Of a stretch of DNA of 64,000 nucleotides, positions 45,249-54,505 are shown piece by piece. Source of the stretch: JAICJJ01 sp039809985 (GTDB lineage Bacteria > Chloroflexota > Chloroflexia > Thermomicrobiales > UBA6265); NCBI GenBank assembly GCA_039809985.1, contig JBDHWC010000005.1:7689-71688 (forward strand). The letters are read 5' to 3'. Positions within the stretch are counted from its first letter, which is position 1; every line of letters begins with the position of its first letter. The notes under the pieces are model-generated. The model ran no database searches and was not told the origin of the DNA. It saw only the letters and a program-made list of their open reading frames with translations. The translations under genes were made by a program, and so were the position numbers.

Positions 45249-46439
45249 CTACGGACGGCCGCCGACCACCGTCGAGCCGATCAGGGCGCGCCGCAGCACG
45301 TCGCAGGCGTTCATGCCGGCCCGGCGCTCGACTTCCTGGTAGGCGGCCCGGATCGGGAACGACTCCGCCGCAGTGCGAACGCCGTCGACCGCGATGTGGA
45401 TCGTCCCCTCGTGCAGTCCGTTCTCGGTCGGGGCGATGACGGCGGTGACGCCGACGCCGAGGTCCGCGCCGAACGTCTCGCGGGCGCGCCGGGCGAGCGA
45501 CTCGGCCCCGGCGGCGGCCTCGCTCGGGGGGAGCACGAGCGCGCCGCGGAGATGGTCGTCGGCGTCCGGCTCGCTGTAGAGCACCGTCACGAACTGGCCG
45601 CCGCTGCCCGCCTCGGCGACCGCCGCCGTGACGCCCTCGGAGCCGAGCAGGTCGAGCAGCGCGCCCGGCAGCGAGCGGTCCTGCTCGGTGTAGATGTAGT
45701 CACCGAGACGACGGCGGACCTCGGCCAGCGTGCTGTCGAGGATCGCCTCCGCCTCGGCGTCGGTCTTGGCGGCAGCGGTGATTCGGACGTGGACGCCGTC
45801 GTCCTTGGCGTAGGTGCCGATGTACGGCTGCTCGCGCCGGGTCAGTTCGTCGAGCACCTGCGAGACCGCCGACTCCCCGATGCCGATCGTCTTGACGTTG
45901 ACGGCGCGGTAGACGAGGTCGCCGCTCCACGGGGCCAGCCGCGGCACGACCTGCTCGCGCCACATCCGGTACATCTCGCGGGGCACGCCCGGCATGGCGA
46001 CGATCACCCGGTGGCCGACCCGGACGAACCAGCCCGGAGCGGTACCGACCGGGTTCGGCAGCGTCTCCGCCGAGGGGATCATCCACGCCTGCTTGGCGTT
46101 GCGCTCCGGCATCTCGAGCCCGCGCAGGGCGAAGAAGGTGCGGATCGTCTCGACCAGTCCCGGGTCGACGGCGGGGGTCTCGCCGACGACGGCGGCGATC
46201 GCCTCGCGGGTCAGGTCGTCGTCGGTCGGGCCAACGCCCCCGGTGCAGATGACGATCTCGGCGTCGTCGAGGGCGCGGCGGATCGTCTGCTCCAGTCGCC
46301 GCTGGTCGTCCGCCACCTGCGTCACGTGGACGAGCTCGATCCCCTTCGCGATCAGCTCCTGGGCGAGGAAGGTCGCGTTCGTGTCGGTGAGCTGACCGTG
46401 CGTCAGCTCCGAGCCGATCGAGATGACGTAGGCGCGCAT
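45249..46439 (-). CDS. cinA: CinA-like protein (MoaB-like domain plus degenerate C-terminal domain)
   Basis: 396 residues. The N-terminal MoaB/CinA domain is intact (AYVISIGSELTHGQLTDTNATFLAQEL; TGGVGPTDDDLTREA; AMPGVPREM). In the family this part is an ADP-ribose pyrophosphatase, and the C-terminal domain is an NMN deamidase with an ESCTGG-type Ser site. Here that site reads AVAEAGSGGQF and the following region is diverged, so deamidase activity is doubtful. The ATG at 46439 matches the family N-terminus. It converges on ybeY with 15 bases between. Confidence 0.9.
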   Translation of the reverse strand: MRAYVISIGSELTHGQLTDTNATFLAQELIAKGIELVHVTQVADDQRRLEQTIRRALDDAEIVICTGGVGPTDDDLTREAIAAVVGETPAVDPGLVETIRTFFALRGLEMPERNAKQAWMIPSAETLPNPVGTAPGWFVRVGHRVIVAMPGVPREMYRMWREQVVPRLAPWSGDLVYRAVNVKTIGIGESAVSQVLDELTRREQPYIGTYAKDDGVHVRITAAAKTDAEAEAILDSTLAEVRRRLGDYIYTEQDRSLPGALLDLLGSEGVTAAVAEAGSGGQFVTVLYSEPDADDHLRGALVLPPSEAAAGAESLARRARETFGADLGVGVTAVIAPTENGLHEGTIHIAVDGVRTAAESFPIRAAYQEVERRAGMNACDVLRRALIGSTVVGGRP

Positions 46440-46622
46440 CGTTGCTGGTACTCCTCGTCCTGTCCCACGCGTCGGGCGGGCTGCCGCAGGAATGGCGGTC
46501 GAGTCGCCGCCGTCGACACCTCGCAGTCGACCCCGATCCATCGCAAAGCGACGGGCAGGGTAGCAAATCGGCCGCAGTGGTTTGCCCCGGCGTTCCCGCG
46601 AAAGCCGTCGCGCCTGACGGAC

Positions 46623-47069
46623 TCAGCCGGACCAGACGAAGATCAGTTCGGGGTCTCCGGGGTCGAGTTCGTCGACGTAGCCGCAGAGGCGGAACCCGCA
46701 GCGGGCGAACAGCGCTTGCGCCGGCTGGTTCGACAGGTTGGTCGAGGTGAAGAGCTTGGCCCCCGCGTGGAGTTGCCGCGCGTGCCGAAGCAGGGCAGTG
46801 CCGACGCCCCGGCGACGGTGGTCGGGATGGACGAGGAGCAGTTCGACGAAGGGGCGGCGGAAGAACGTCGGTCCCAGCCGCATGAGGCCGACCGCGTCCC
46901 TGTTCGCTCGGGCGACGAACAACCCTTGGTCGTCGACCCCGGGATCGGAGTCGAGGTGGTGGGCGTCGATGTCCGCGAGGGCGAATTGGTGCCTGAGACG
47001 GGGGAAGTCGGGCGCCAGGGCGCGGTCGACGGTGATCTCGGGCAGCGACGCCGTTTGGTCGGTGGTCAT
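46623..47069 (-). CDS. GNAT-family N-acetyltransferase
   Basis: 148 residues. The acetyl-CoA motif A is LLLVHPDHRRRGVGTALLRHA, followed by TSTNLSNQPAQALFARCGFRLCGYV (motif B). The substrate cannot be told. The ATG at 47069 is chosen as the first in-frame start near the domain; GGGACAC precedes it weakly. It lies 183 bases upstream of cinA on the same strand. Confidence 0.85.
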   Translation of the reverse strand: MTTDQTASLPEITVDRALAPDFPRLRHQFALADIDAHHLDSDPGVDDQGLFVARANRDAVGLMRLGPTFFRRPFVELLLVHPDHRRRGVGTALLRHARQLHAGAKLFTSTNLSNQPAQALFARCGFRLCGYVDELDPGDPELIFVWSG

Positions 47070-47275
47070 GATGTGTCCCTGTTGTCGGGTGAACCCCTTC
47101 TCCCGCCGTCGAGGCGGACATTGGGGAGGCATCTGATCGATGTCGGGATCAGCATCCCGCGGCCGCGCCCACCGGAGACGCCCTCACCCCAGACCCTTCT
47201 TTCGTCGCCGCGGCTGACAAGGGTGGGTCACTGATCGATAGTCGCTGTCATCCCTTGCGGCCGGCCCGCTGGGGC

Positions 47276-47625
47276 CGCCCTCACCCCCCGCCCCCTCTCC
47301 CGCCGCCGCGGCCGACAGGGGAGGTATCCCGGGGGATTGCGGTATCCGGGTCTCGCGGCTGGGTCCGCCGGGAGCGCCCTCACCCCCCATCCCCCTCTCC
47401 CGCGGCGGCGGGAGAGGGGGAGCAACTGAACCGGGGGAGGGCCAAGTCCTCCCCCGAACCCCCAATTCCCGCGGCGCGGCCGCTTCCCGACGGAAACCTC
47501 CTCTTGTCAGCCGCGGTGGCGCGGGAGGGAGGGAAGATTGCGCAGAGGAGGGATGGGCCCTCCTTCGGAACCCCCAGGTTGCCGCGGCACGACCGGTAGC
47601 CGATGGATACCTCCCCCGTCAGGGT
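47276..47625. repeat. Intergenic two-hairpin repeat, locus A (three tandem partial units)
   Basis: The 662-base gap 47070-47731 holds no gene; its first 200 bases look unremarkable. From 47276 come a partial unit, a full unit (about 47375-47510) and a degenerate unit (47511-47623). The full unit opens with CCCTCACCCCCC, then hairpin 1 (47391-47420, stem CCCCCTCTCCC/GGGAGAGGGGG), the spacer AGCAACTGAA, hairpin 2 (about 47432-47456, GGGGGAGGGC/GTCCTCCCCC), a GC-rich arm and an end like CCTCTTGTCAG. The same order recurs at 50.9 and 54.1 kb. Short open frames across it are translation shadows. Confidence 0.85.
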
Positions 47626-47731
47626 GCCGAGCCAGAGGGCCGGAGAGCGATGCGTGTCCGGCAGAACCAGACCGTGCGACACGCCGCAGTTGCCTTGGTG
47701 GTCCCGTGTGCCCGGGCACTCGGGGTGCGGG

Positions 47732-48637
47732 CTAGCCTTGCTCCTTGGCGGCCTGCTCGCGGCCGAGGGTCTGGGTGCGCTGGTAGGCGGCGTAGACGGC
47801 GCGGGAGAAGACGGTGCGCAGGCCACCCTTCTCCATCTGGTAGATCGCCTCGGCCGAGGTGCCGCCGGGGGAGGTGACCATGTTGCGCAGTTCCGCCATG
47901 TGGCGGCCGGAGTCGCGGGCGAAGGCGACCGAGCCGGCGACGGTCTGGAGGACGATCTGCTCGGCGATGCGGCGGGGGAAGCCCATGTGGACGCCGGCGT
48001 CGATCAGGGCCTCCATCATCAGGAAGACGTAGGTCGGGCCGGTGCCGGAGAGGGCGGTCGCCATGTCGACGTACTTCTCCTCCTCGACCCACAGTTCCTC
48101 GCCGAGGGCGCCCAGCGCGGCCTTGACCCGGGCCCGTTGACGGTCGTCGACGTCCGGGGTGGAGGTCCAGACGCTCATCCCTTCGCCGATCTGGGCGGGG
48201 GTGTTCGGCATGACCCGGACGATCGCGTCGTGGCCGAGGCCGCGGCGCAGGGTGTCGATGCTCGCGCCGGCGATGACCGAGGCGACCACCTGCCGCGGCT
48301 CGAGGCGGCCGTGCAGTTGCTTGACGACTTGGCCGAGCACCTGCGGCTTGACGGTCAGCATCACGAGGTCCGCGCCGGCGGCGGCCTCGCGGTTGCCCTC
48401 GACCGCGCGGATGCCGAAGCGGTCCTCGAGCCGCTTGCGCCGGTCGGCCCGGGGATGGCTGGCGACGATCCGGTCCGGGCCGACCAAGCCGCGCTTGAGA
48501 AGCCCGGCGATCATCGACTCGGCCATCACGCCCGCGCCGACGAAGGCGACGACGGCGTCGGCGAGCGGCGCGGGGTCCGCCGGCTGGTCGGCGTCCGGCT
48601 CGTCGGACGGCGAGGTCTGGTGCGACGCGGTTGCCAA
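47732..48637 (-). CDS. proC: Pyrroline-5-carboxylate reductase
   Basis: About 301 residues. Reduces P5C to proline with NAD(P)H. Nucleotide motif VVAFVGAGVMAESMIAGLLKRG; conserved VRVMPNTPAQIGEGMS; C-terminal ALSGTGPTYVFLMMEALIDAGVHMGFPR and SPGGTSAEAIYQMEKGGLR. The TTG at 48637 is preferred because GAAGGGGG lies 5 bases before it, while an upstream in-frame ATG (48670) has no ribosome site and sits in a TACAAT that could be the -10. The N-terminus before the domain is a disordered Asp/Pro/Ala stretch. Divergent from the DUF255 gene. Confidence 0.93.
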   Translation of the reverse strand: MATASHQTSPSDEPDADQPADPAPLADAVVAFVGAGVMAESMIAGLLKRGLVGPDRIVASHPRADRRKRLEDRFGIRAVEGNREAAAGADLVMLTVKPQVLGQVVKQLHGRLEPRQVVASVIAGASIDTLRRGLGHDAIVRVMPNTPAQIGEGMSVWTSTPDVDDRQRARVKAALGALGEELWVEEEKYVDMATALSGTGPTYVFLMMEALIDAGVHMGFPRRIAEQIVLQTVAGSVAFARDSGRHMAELRNMVTSPGGTSAEAIYQMEKGGLRTVFSRAVYAAYQRTQTLGREQAAKEQG

Positions 48638-48744
48638 GCGAACCCCCTTCCCGAACGGTTGTGCCACCATTGTAGTCGGGCCGGTGACGGCCCCTCGGGG
48701 CGGGGCAGGGGTGCGCCGTCGAGCCGTCAGAAGGTGAGCCGACC

Positions 48745-50817
48745 GTGCCGAACCGCCTCGCGAACGAGACGAGCCCGTACCTGCTGCAGCACCGGGACAA
48801 CCCGGTCGACTGGTACCCGTGGGGCGAGGAAGCGCTCGCTCGGGCGCGGGAGGAGGACAAGCCGCTGCTGGTCAGCATCGGCTACTCGGCCTGCCACTGG
48901 TGCCACGTGATGGCCCACGAGTCGTTCGAGAACCCCGAGATCGCGCGGGAGATGAACGAGCGCTTCGTCTGCGTCAAGGTCGACCGCGAGGAGCGGCCCG
49001 ACCTCGACGCGATCTACATGACCGCCGTGCAGGCGATCTCCGGGCAGGGCGGCTGGCCGCTGAACGTCTTCCTGACGCCGGAGGGGCTGCCGTTCTACGG
49101 CGGGACCTACTGGCCGCCGGAGGACCGCCGCGGAATGCCCGGGTTCCCGAAGGTGCTGGCCGCGGTCGCCGACGCCTACCAGAACCGCAAGGACGAGACG
49201 CTGGAGTCGGCCGAGCAGGTCAGTTCGTTCCTCGACCGGGCGATGAGCGGCCTGCCGTCACCGAACCGGGTCTCGCCCGAGACGCTGGACGAGGCAGCCC
49301 GGGCGCTGCTGCCCGGCTTCGACGACGCCAACGGCGGCTTCGGGCGAGCGCCGAAGTTCCCGCAGGCGTCGGTGCTCGACTTCCTGCTCCGGTACGCGAA
49401 ACGGACCCATGCTCCGGAAGCGGAGGAGATGGTGCGCCTGACCCTCGACAAGATGGCAGGCGGCGGCGTCCACGACCAGATCGGCGGCGGCTTCCACCGC
49501 TACGCGGTCGACGCGGCGTGGCTGGTGCCGCACTTCGAGAAGATGCTCTACGACAACGCCCAGTTGGCGCTCCTCTACCTGGACGCCTATCGCGCCTTCC
49601 GCGACCCGGGCCACCGGCGCGTCGCCGAGCGGACCCTCGACTACCTGCTGCGGGAGATGTCCTCGCCCGAGGGCGGGTTCTACGCGGCCGAGGACGCCGA
49701 CAGCGAGGGCGAGGAGGGGCGGTTCTACGTCTGGACGACGGCCGAGGTCGACGATCTGCTAGGCGAGGACGCGGCGCTGGTCTCCCGCTACTTCGACGTC
49801 GAGCCGGGCGGGAACTTCGAAGGCAGGTCGATCCTGAACACTCCGCGCCCCCTGAAGGAGGTCGCGGCCGAGTTCGGGCTGAGCGAGGAGGACGCCGCTG
49901 CGAAGATCGGGGCGGCGTCGGCAACGTTGCTGGCGGCGCGGGACCATCGCGTGCGGCCGGGCTGCGACGAGAAGGTGCTCGCCGCATGGAACGGCCTGGC
50001 GCTGAAGGCGCTGGCGACCGCGGGCCGGGCGCTGGGGCGGGACGACTACCTGCGGGCGGCCGTCGCGAACGCCGAGTTCCTGCTGGGCACGATGCGGGTC
50101 GACGGGCGGATGCGCCGCGCCTTCACGCACGGCGAGGCTCGGGGCGACGGCTTCCTCGAGGACCACGCCTTCGTCGCCGACGGCCTGCTGGCGCTCTACG
50201 GCGCGACGCTGGAGTCGCGATGGCTCGACGAGGCGGTGTCGTTGACCGAGACGATCGTCCGCGACTTCGCCGACCCGTCGAGCGCGGGGTTCTACGACAC
50301 CGGCATCGGGCACGAGCGGCTGATCGCCCGGCCCCGCGAGCTTCAGGACGGCGCGCTGCCGTCCGGCAACGCGGTGACCGCCGACCTGCTGGTGCGGCTC
50401 GGGGCGCTGACCGGGCGCGAGGAGTGGTCGCGCCGCGGCGTCAAATTGCTGGAGGCGATGGCCGACCCGATGGCCCAGCAGCCGAGCGGCTTCGGCCGGT
50501 TCCTGAGCGCGCTCGACTTCCACCTCGCGGAGCCGACCGAACTGGTGATCGCCGGGAAGCCGGGCGAGACCGCGGTTGGCGCACTGCTCGGCGCGACGGC
50601 CGGGGAGTACCTGCCGAACCTGCTCGTCGCCGGGGCTGACCCGGACGACGAGGCCGCGGCGCGACGGGTGCCGATGGTCGCGGGGCGGACGCCGCGCGGC
50701 GGGGCGGCGACGGCGTACGTCTGCCAGAACTTCGCCTGCCAACTGCCGGTGAACGAGCCGGAGGCGATGCTGGCCCAGATCCGGCGCGGGGCGGCGGTCG
50801 CCTGGCGGGAATTGTAG
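48745..50817 (+). CDS. DUF255 thioredoxin-like / six-hairpin glycosidase-like protein
   Basis: 690 residues. The first 160 form a thioredoxin-like DUF255 domain (NRLANETSPYLLQH; SIGYSACHWCHVMAHESFEN with a CxxC). The rest has the six-hairpin (alpha/alpha) fold signs, e.g. DQIGGGFHRYAVDAAWLVPHFEKMLYDNAQLA and EDADSEGEEGRFYVWT. The relative in animals is SPATA20; the biochemical role is unknown. The GTG at 48745 has AAGGTGA upstream. Confidence 0.92.
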   Translation: MPNRLANETSPYLLQHRDNPVDWYPWGEEALARAREEDKPLLVSIGYSACHWCHVMAHESFENPEIAREMNERFVCVKVDREERPDLDAIYMTAVQAISGQGGWPLNVFLTPEGLPFYGGTYWPPEDRRGMPGFPKVLAAVADAYQNRKDETLESAEQVSSFLDRAMSGLPSPNRVSPETLDEAARALLPGFDDANGGFGRAPKFPQASVLDFLLRYAKRTHAPEAEEMVRLTLDKMAGGGVHDQIGGGFHRYAVDAAWLVPHFEKMLYDNAQLALLYLDAYRAFRDPGHRRVAERTLDYLLREMSSPEGGFYAAEDADSEGEEGRFYVWTTAEVDDLLGEDAALVSRYFDVEPGGNFEGRSILNTPRPLKEVAAEFGLSEEDAAAKIGAASATLLAARDHRVRPGCDEKVLAAWNGLALKALATAGRALGRDDYLRAAVANAEFLLGTMRVDGRMRRAFTHGEARGDGFLEDHAFVADGLLALYGATLESRWLDEAVSLTETIVRDFADPSSAGFYDTGIGHERLIARPRELQDGALPSGNAVTADLLVRLGALTGREEWSRRGVKLLEAMADPMAQQPSGFGRFLSALDFHLAEPTELVIAGKPGETAVGALLGATAGEYLPNLLVAGADPDDEAAARRVPMVAGRTPRGGAATAYVCQNFACQLPVNEPEAMLAQIRRGAAVAWREL

Positions 50818-50854
50818 GCCGGTCGGCTGCGCTGTCACTTCCTGTCCGCTGACA

Positions 50855-51156
50855 GGGATAGGTACCCAAGGGATAGCGGCAGCCGCACCTCGCGGCCGGT
50901 CCCGCTGGGACCGCCCTCACCCCCCAACCCCCTCTCCCGCGGCGGCGGGAGCGGGGGAGCAACTGAATCAGGGGAGGGCCAAGCCCTTCGCCGGACCCCC
51001 GGATTGCCGCTGAGCGGCCGCTTTCCCACGAGCACCTCCCCTGTCGGGCGGCGGCGGGAATGGGGGAGCGACTGAAACAGGGGAGGGCCAAGCCCTCCCC
51101 GGCCCCCCCGCGTTGCCGCGGCGCGGCCGCGCTCCGACGGATACCGCCCCCGGTCA
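50855..51156. repeat. Intergenic two-hairpin repeat, locus B (two tandem units)
   Basis: Occupies nearly all of the 358-base gap between the DUF255 gene and sucD. A lead-in resembling the unit junctions of locus A is at 50855-50911. Unit 1 spans about 50912-51044 (hairpin 1 near 50927-50958, spacer AGCAACTGAA, hairpin 2 near 50969-50992, less perfect). Unit 2 spans about 51045-51156 (spacer AGCGACTGAA, hairpin 2 near 51079-51101), ending near CCCCGGTCAG. No gene is seen. Confidence 0.85.
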
Positions 51157-51175
51157 GATTCGGTGGGAGTGACGG

Positions 51176-52051
<876 letters not shown>

Positions 52052-52094
52052 AGTTCCGGCTCCTTCGGCCCTCGGGCGGACGGTCGGGGGTGGC

Positions 52095-53225
52095 TCAGGC
52101 GGCGGCGCGGACCGCCGCGGCGGCGGCCTCGTCCATCGAGTCGACGGCGGTCAGACCGGCCGCGGCCAGGATCTGCTTCCCCTCCGCTGCGTTGGTGCCG
52201 GAGAGGCGGACCACGATCGGGACGTTGACGGCGACGTGGCCGAGCGCCTCGGTGATCCCCTGCGCGACCACGTCGCCGCGGGTGATGCCGCCGAAGATGT
52301 TGATCAGGATGGCGCGGACGTTGGGGTCGGCGGTGACGAGCGAGAAGGCCTTGGCGACCTGCCCGGCGCTGGCGCCGCCGCCGACGTCGAGGAAGTTGGC
52401 CGGCTCCCCGCCGTGCAGCTTGACGGCGTCCATCGTCGCCATCGCCAGGCCGGCCCCGTTGACGATGCAGCCGATGGTGCCGTCGAGCTTGACGAAGGAG
52501 ATGCCCGAGTGCTTGGCGTCGACCTCGGTCGCGTTCTCCTCGTCCATGTCGCGCATCGCCTCGGTCGCCGGGTGGCGGAAGAGGGCGTTGTCGTCGAAGC
52601 TCATCTTGCTGTCGAGCGCGACCCAGTCGCCGCTGCCGGTGAGGACCAGCGGGTTGATCTCGGCCAGCGTGGCGTCCTCCGCCACGTAGGCGGCGTAGAG
52701 GCGCTGGGCGATGTTGGCGAATCCTCCCACCTGCTCGGCGGCCAGCCCGAGCCGGAAGCCGACCTCGCGCGCCTGCCACGCCTGCAGCCCGAGCATCGGG
52801 TCGGCGAGGGCGCGAATGATCTTCTCCGGGTGCTCGTGGGCGACCTGCTCGATCTCGACGCCGCCCTCGGCGCTGGCCATCAGCACGTTCTGGCGGCGGG
52901 GCCGGTCGAGCACGACGCCGAGGTAGAACTCCCTCGCGATGTCGACGCCGGGGGCGATCAGCAGTTTGCGGACGGTGTGGCCGCGGATGTCGAGGCCGAG
53001 GATCTGCTCGGCGGCGGCCCGGGCCTGCTCGGGCGTCTTGGCGAGCTTGATGCCGCCCGCCTTGCCGCGGCCGCCGGTGTGGACTTGCGACTTGACGGCG
53101 ACCAGCCCCCCGGCCTTGGCGGCGAGTTCGGCGGCCTCGTCGGGGGTGGTTGCCACGCCGCCGACGTTGACCGGGATGCCGTGGCGGGCGAGGATCTCCG
53201 CCGCCTGGTACTCGTGTACGTTCAT
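52095..53225 (-). CDS. sucC: Succinate-CoA ligase, beta subunit
   Basis: 376 residues. ATP-grasp domain: NVHEYQAAEILARHGIPV, VKSQVHTGGRGKAGGIKLAK, then EINPLVLTGSGDWVALDSKMSFDDNA and NIFGGITRGDVVAQGI. Supplies the nucleotide and succinate sites. AGAGGGA precedes the ATG at 53225; a TG-preceded TAGGAT upstream (about 53282) may be its promoter. First gene of sucCD. Confidence 0.97.
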   Translation of the reverse strand: MNVHEYQAAEILARHGIPVNVGGVATTPDEAAELAAKAGGLVAVKSQVHTGGRGKAGGIKLAKTPEQARAAAEQILGLDIRGHTVRKLLIAPGVDIAREFYLGVVLDRPRRQNVLMASAEGGVEIEQVAHEHPEKIIRALADPMLGLQAWQAREVGFRLGLAAEQVGGFANIAQRLYAAYVAEDATLAEINPLVLTGSGDWVALDSKMSFDDNALFRHPATEAMRDMDEENATEVDAKHSGISFVKLDGTIGCIVNGAGLAMATMDAVKLHGGEPANFLDVGGGASAGQVAKAFSLVTADPNVRAILINIFGGITRGDVVAQGITEALGHVAVNVPIVVRLSGTNAAEGKQILAAAGLTAVDSMDEAAAAAVRAAA

Positions 53226-53366
53226 CCGTCCCTCTGCCCGCGTGCCGCGCGACCCGGGCCGGCCAGACCGGCGCGCCATCCTAGCACAGGGGGCGGCAGC
53301 CGCCCCTCGGGGGGAGTCCGGCAGTTTCTGATGCGATTCCCGACGAACACCATCACGAACAAAGGC

Positions 53367-53393
53367 TTGACAAGGTGGCATTCATGCTATACT
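53367..53393 (+). promoter_or_regulatory. Promoter of the zinc-ribbon Gly/Tyr-repeat gene
   Basis: TTGACA (53367-53372), a short 15-base spacer and TATACT (53388-53393). It is the only consensus TTGACA in the window and lies in an AT-richer patch of the 316-base gap after sucC. The transcript would have a leader of about 140 bases. Confidence 0.5.
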
Positions 53394-53503
53394 TCATGGG
53401 TTGACGATGGCTTCGCGCACGTGATCGTTCGAACCCCGCAATGGGTTCTCCCACGCGTCTCGTTTCGCCAGTCTCGTCGTGGACGTTTTTCTTCTTCAGT
53501 CAT

Positions 53504-53525
53504 GCCGTGGCACAGAGGCCACGGC
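53504..53525 (+). promoter_or_regulatory. Leader hairpin directly before the ribosome-binding site
   Basis: An 8-bp stem (53504-53511 with 53518-53525), loop ACAGAG. The next base begins GGAGGG, the ribosome site of the zinc-ribbon gene 10 bases before its ATG. The hairpin could insulate or control ribosome access; a pyrimidine run (TTTTTCTTCTTC) precedes it. Confidence 0.4.
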
Positions 53526-53541
53526 GGAGGGTTCTGGCGGA

Positions 53542-53934
53542 ATGAGCGATCGGACGCTCACCTGCCGCGATTGCGGTCAGGCTTTCACGTTCACTGCTGG
53601 GGAGCAGGCGTTCTACCAAGAGCGCGGCTTCAGCGAGCCCCAGCGCTGCCCGAGTTGTCGCGCGGCCCGCAAGGCGCAACGCACCGCGGGCGGTGACAGC
53701 TACGGCGGCTACTCCGGCGGCGGCTACTCGTCAGGCGGCGGCTACGGCAACGGCGGCGGCTACTCCGGCGGGGGCGGCTACTCGTCCGGCCCGCGCCAGA
53801 TGTACCCGGCCATCTGCTCCAACTGCGGCAAGGAGACCGAGGTCCCCTTCGAGCCGCGGTCGGACAAGCCGGTCTACTGCCGCGAGTGCTTCCAGTCACG
53901 CCGGGCGTCGACGCCGCGGTACGGCAACTACTAG
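53542..53934 (+). CDS. Zinc-ribbon protein with Gly/Tyr/Ser repeats
   Basis: 130 residues. Two zinc-binding Cys4 units flank a low-complexity middle. The first is CRDCGQAFTFTAGEQAFYQERG followed by CPSC; the second CSNC and CREC. The centre (about 52-83) repeats GGYSGGGYSSGGG, an RGG/prion-like composition often seen in RNA-associated proteins. The first ribbon matches the small probable-zinc-ribbon family common in Chloroflexota. Strong promoter, structured leader and own terminator suggest high expression. I infer RNA or stress association, not proven. Confidence 0.85.
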   Translation: MSDRTLTCRDCGQAFTFTAGEQAFYQERGFSEPQRCPSCRAARKAQRTAGGDSYGGYSGGGYSSGGGYGNGGGYSGGGGYSSGPRQMYPAICSNCGKETEVPFEPRSDKPVYCRECFQSRRASTPRYGNY

Positions 53935-53958
53935 TCGCAGGTTCTTCCTGAGACTCCT

Positions 53959-53984
53959 CGAGGGCGGCCGCAAGGCCGCCCTCG
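53959..53984 (+). terminator. Hairpin terminator after the zinc-ribbon gene
   Basis: An 11-bp perfect stem (53959-53969 with 53974-53984) with a GCAA tetraloop, 24 bases after the stop, followed by GTTGCGTT. Confidence 0.65.
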
Positions 53985-54049
53985 TTGCGTTCGCGCACCG
54001 CCGCGCGGGACGCGGCGCGGCAGGATCCTCGTTGCCGGGTGCGCGGGGA

Positions 54050-54440
54050 CGCCCTCACCCCCCAGCCCCCTCTCCCCTTGCGAGGGGAGAGGGGGAGCAA
54101 ATGATCCGGGGGAGGGCCAAGCCCTCCCCTGAACCCCCCAGAGTGCCACTGCGCGACCGCTTCCCGATGGTTGCCTCCCCCTGTCAGCCCGTGCGGAGGG
54201 AGAGAGCGGGAGCAAGCGGCCAAGGGGGAACCAAGTCCCCCCCCAAGACCCGGGTTGCCGCGGCGCGACGGCTTTCCCATGGATACCGTGGATGCCGTCC
54301 CTTGGCAGGTGGTTCGTTTTTCTCGGGGAGCCGCCTCACGGCGGCAAACCGGGTCCTTGGGGAAGGGCTCGGCCTTCCCCCAATTCAGTTTTTCCCCCTC
54401 TCCCGTCGCAAGGGGAGAGGGGGCTGGGGGGTGAGGGAGC
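54050..54440. repeat. Intergenic two-hairpin repeat, locus C (two direct units and one inverted)
   Basis: The 571-base gap 53935-54505 has no gene. Unit 1 (54050-54187) has the full order: CCCTCACCCCCC, hairpin 1 (about 54065-54095), hairpin 2 (about 54107-54129) and end CCCCCTGTCAG. Unit 2 (54188-54307) is degenerate. At about 54361-54440 a copy lies inverted: its reverse complement reads CCCTCACCCCCCAGCCCCCT, then a hairpin and AACTGAA, like unit 1. A separate short hairpin (GCCGCC/GGCGGC) lies at about 54330-54345. Confidence 0.85.
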
Positions 54441-54505
54441 CCCAGCCCGCCCGGCCAAACGTTGGGTGGCCGCTTCCAACCGAAACCTTCCCTTGTCAGC
54501 GCCCC

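Noticed and set aside
47184..47465. Short open frames in the repeat loci giving peptides such as LGGEGGPSG
   Set aside because: These come from the repeat sequence itself in any frame and show no ribosome site or conservation.
53425..53450. GTTCGAACC, resembling a tRNA T-loop
   Set aside because: No matching T-stem, acceptor or anticodon arm around it; it is part of the zinc-ribbon gene leader.
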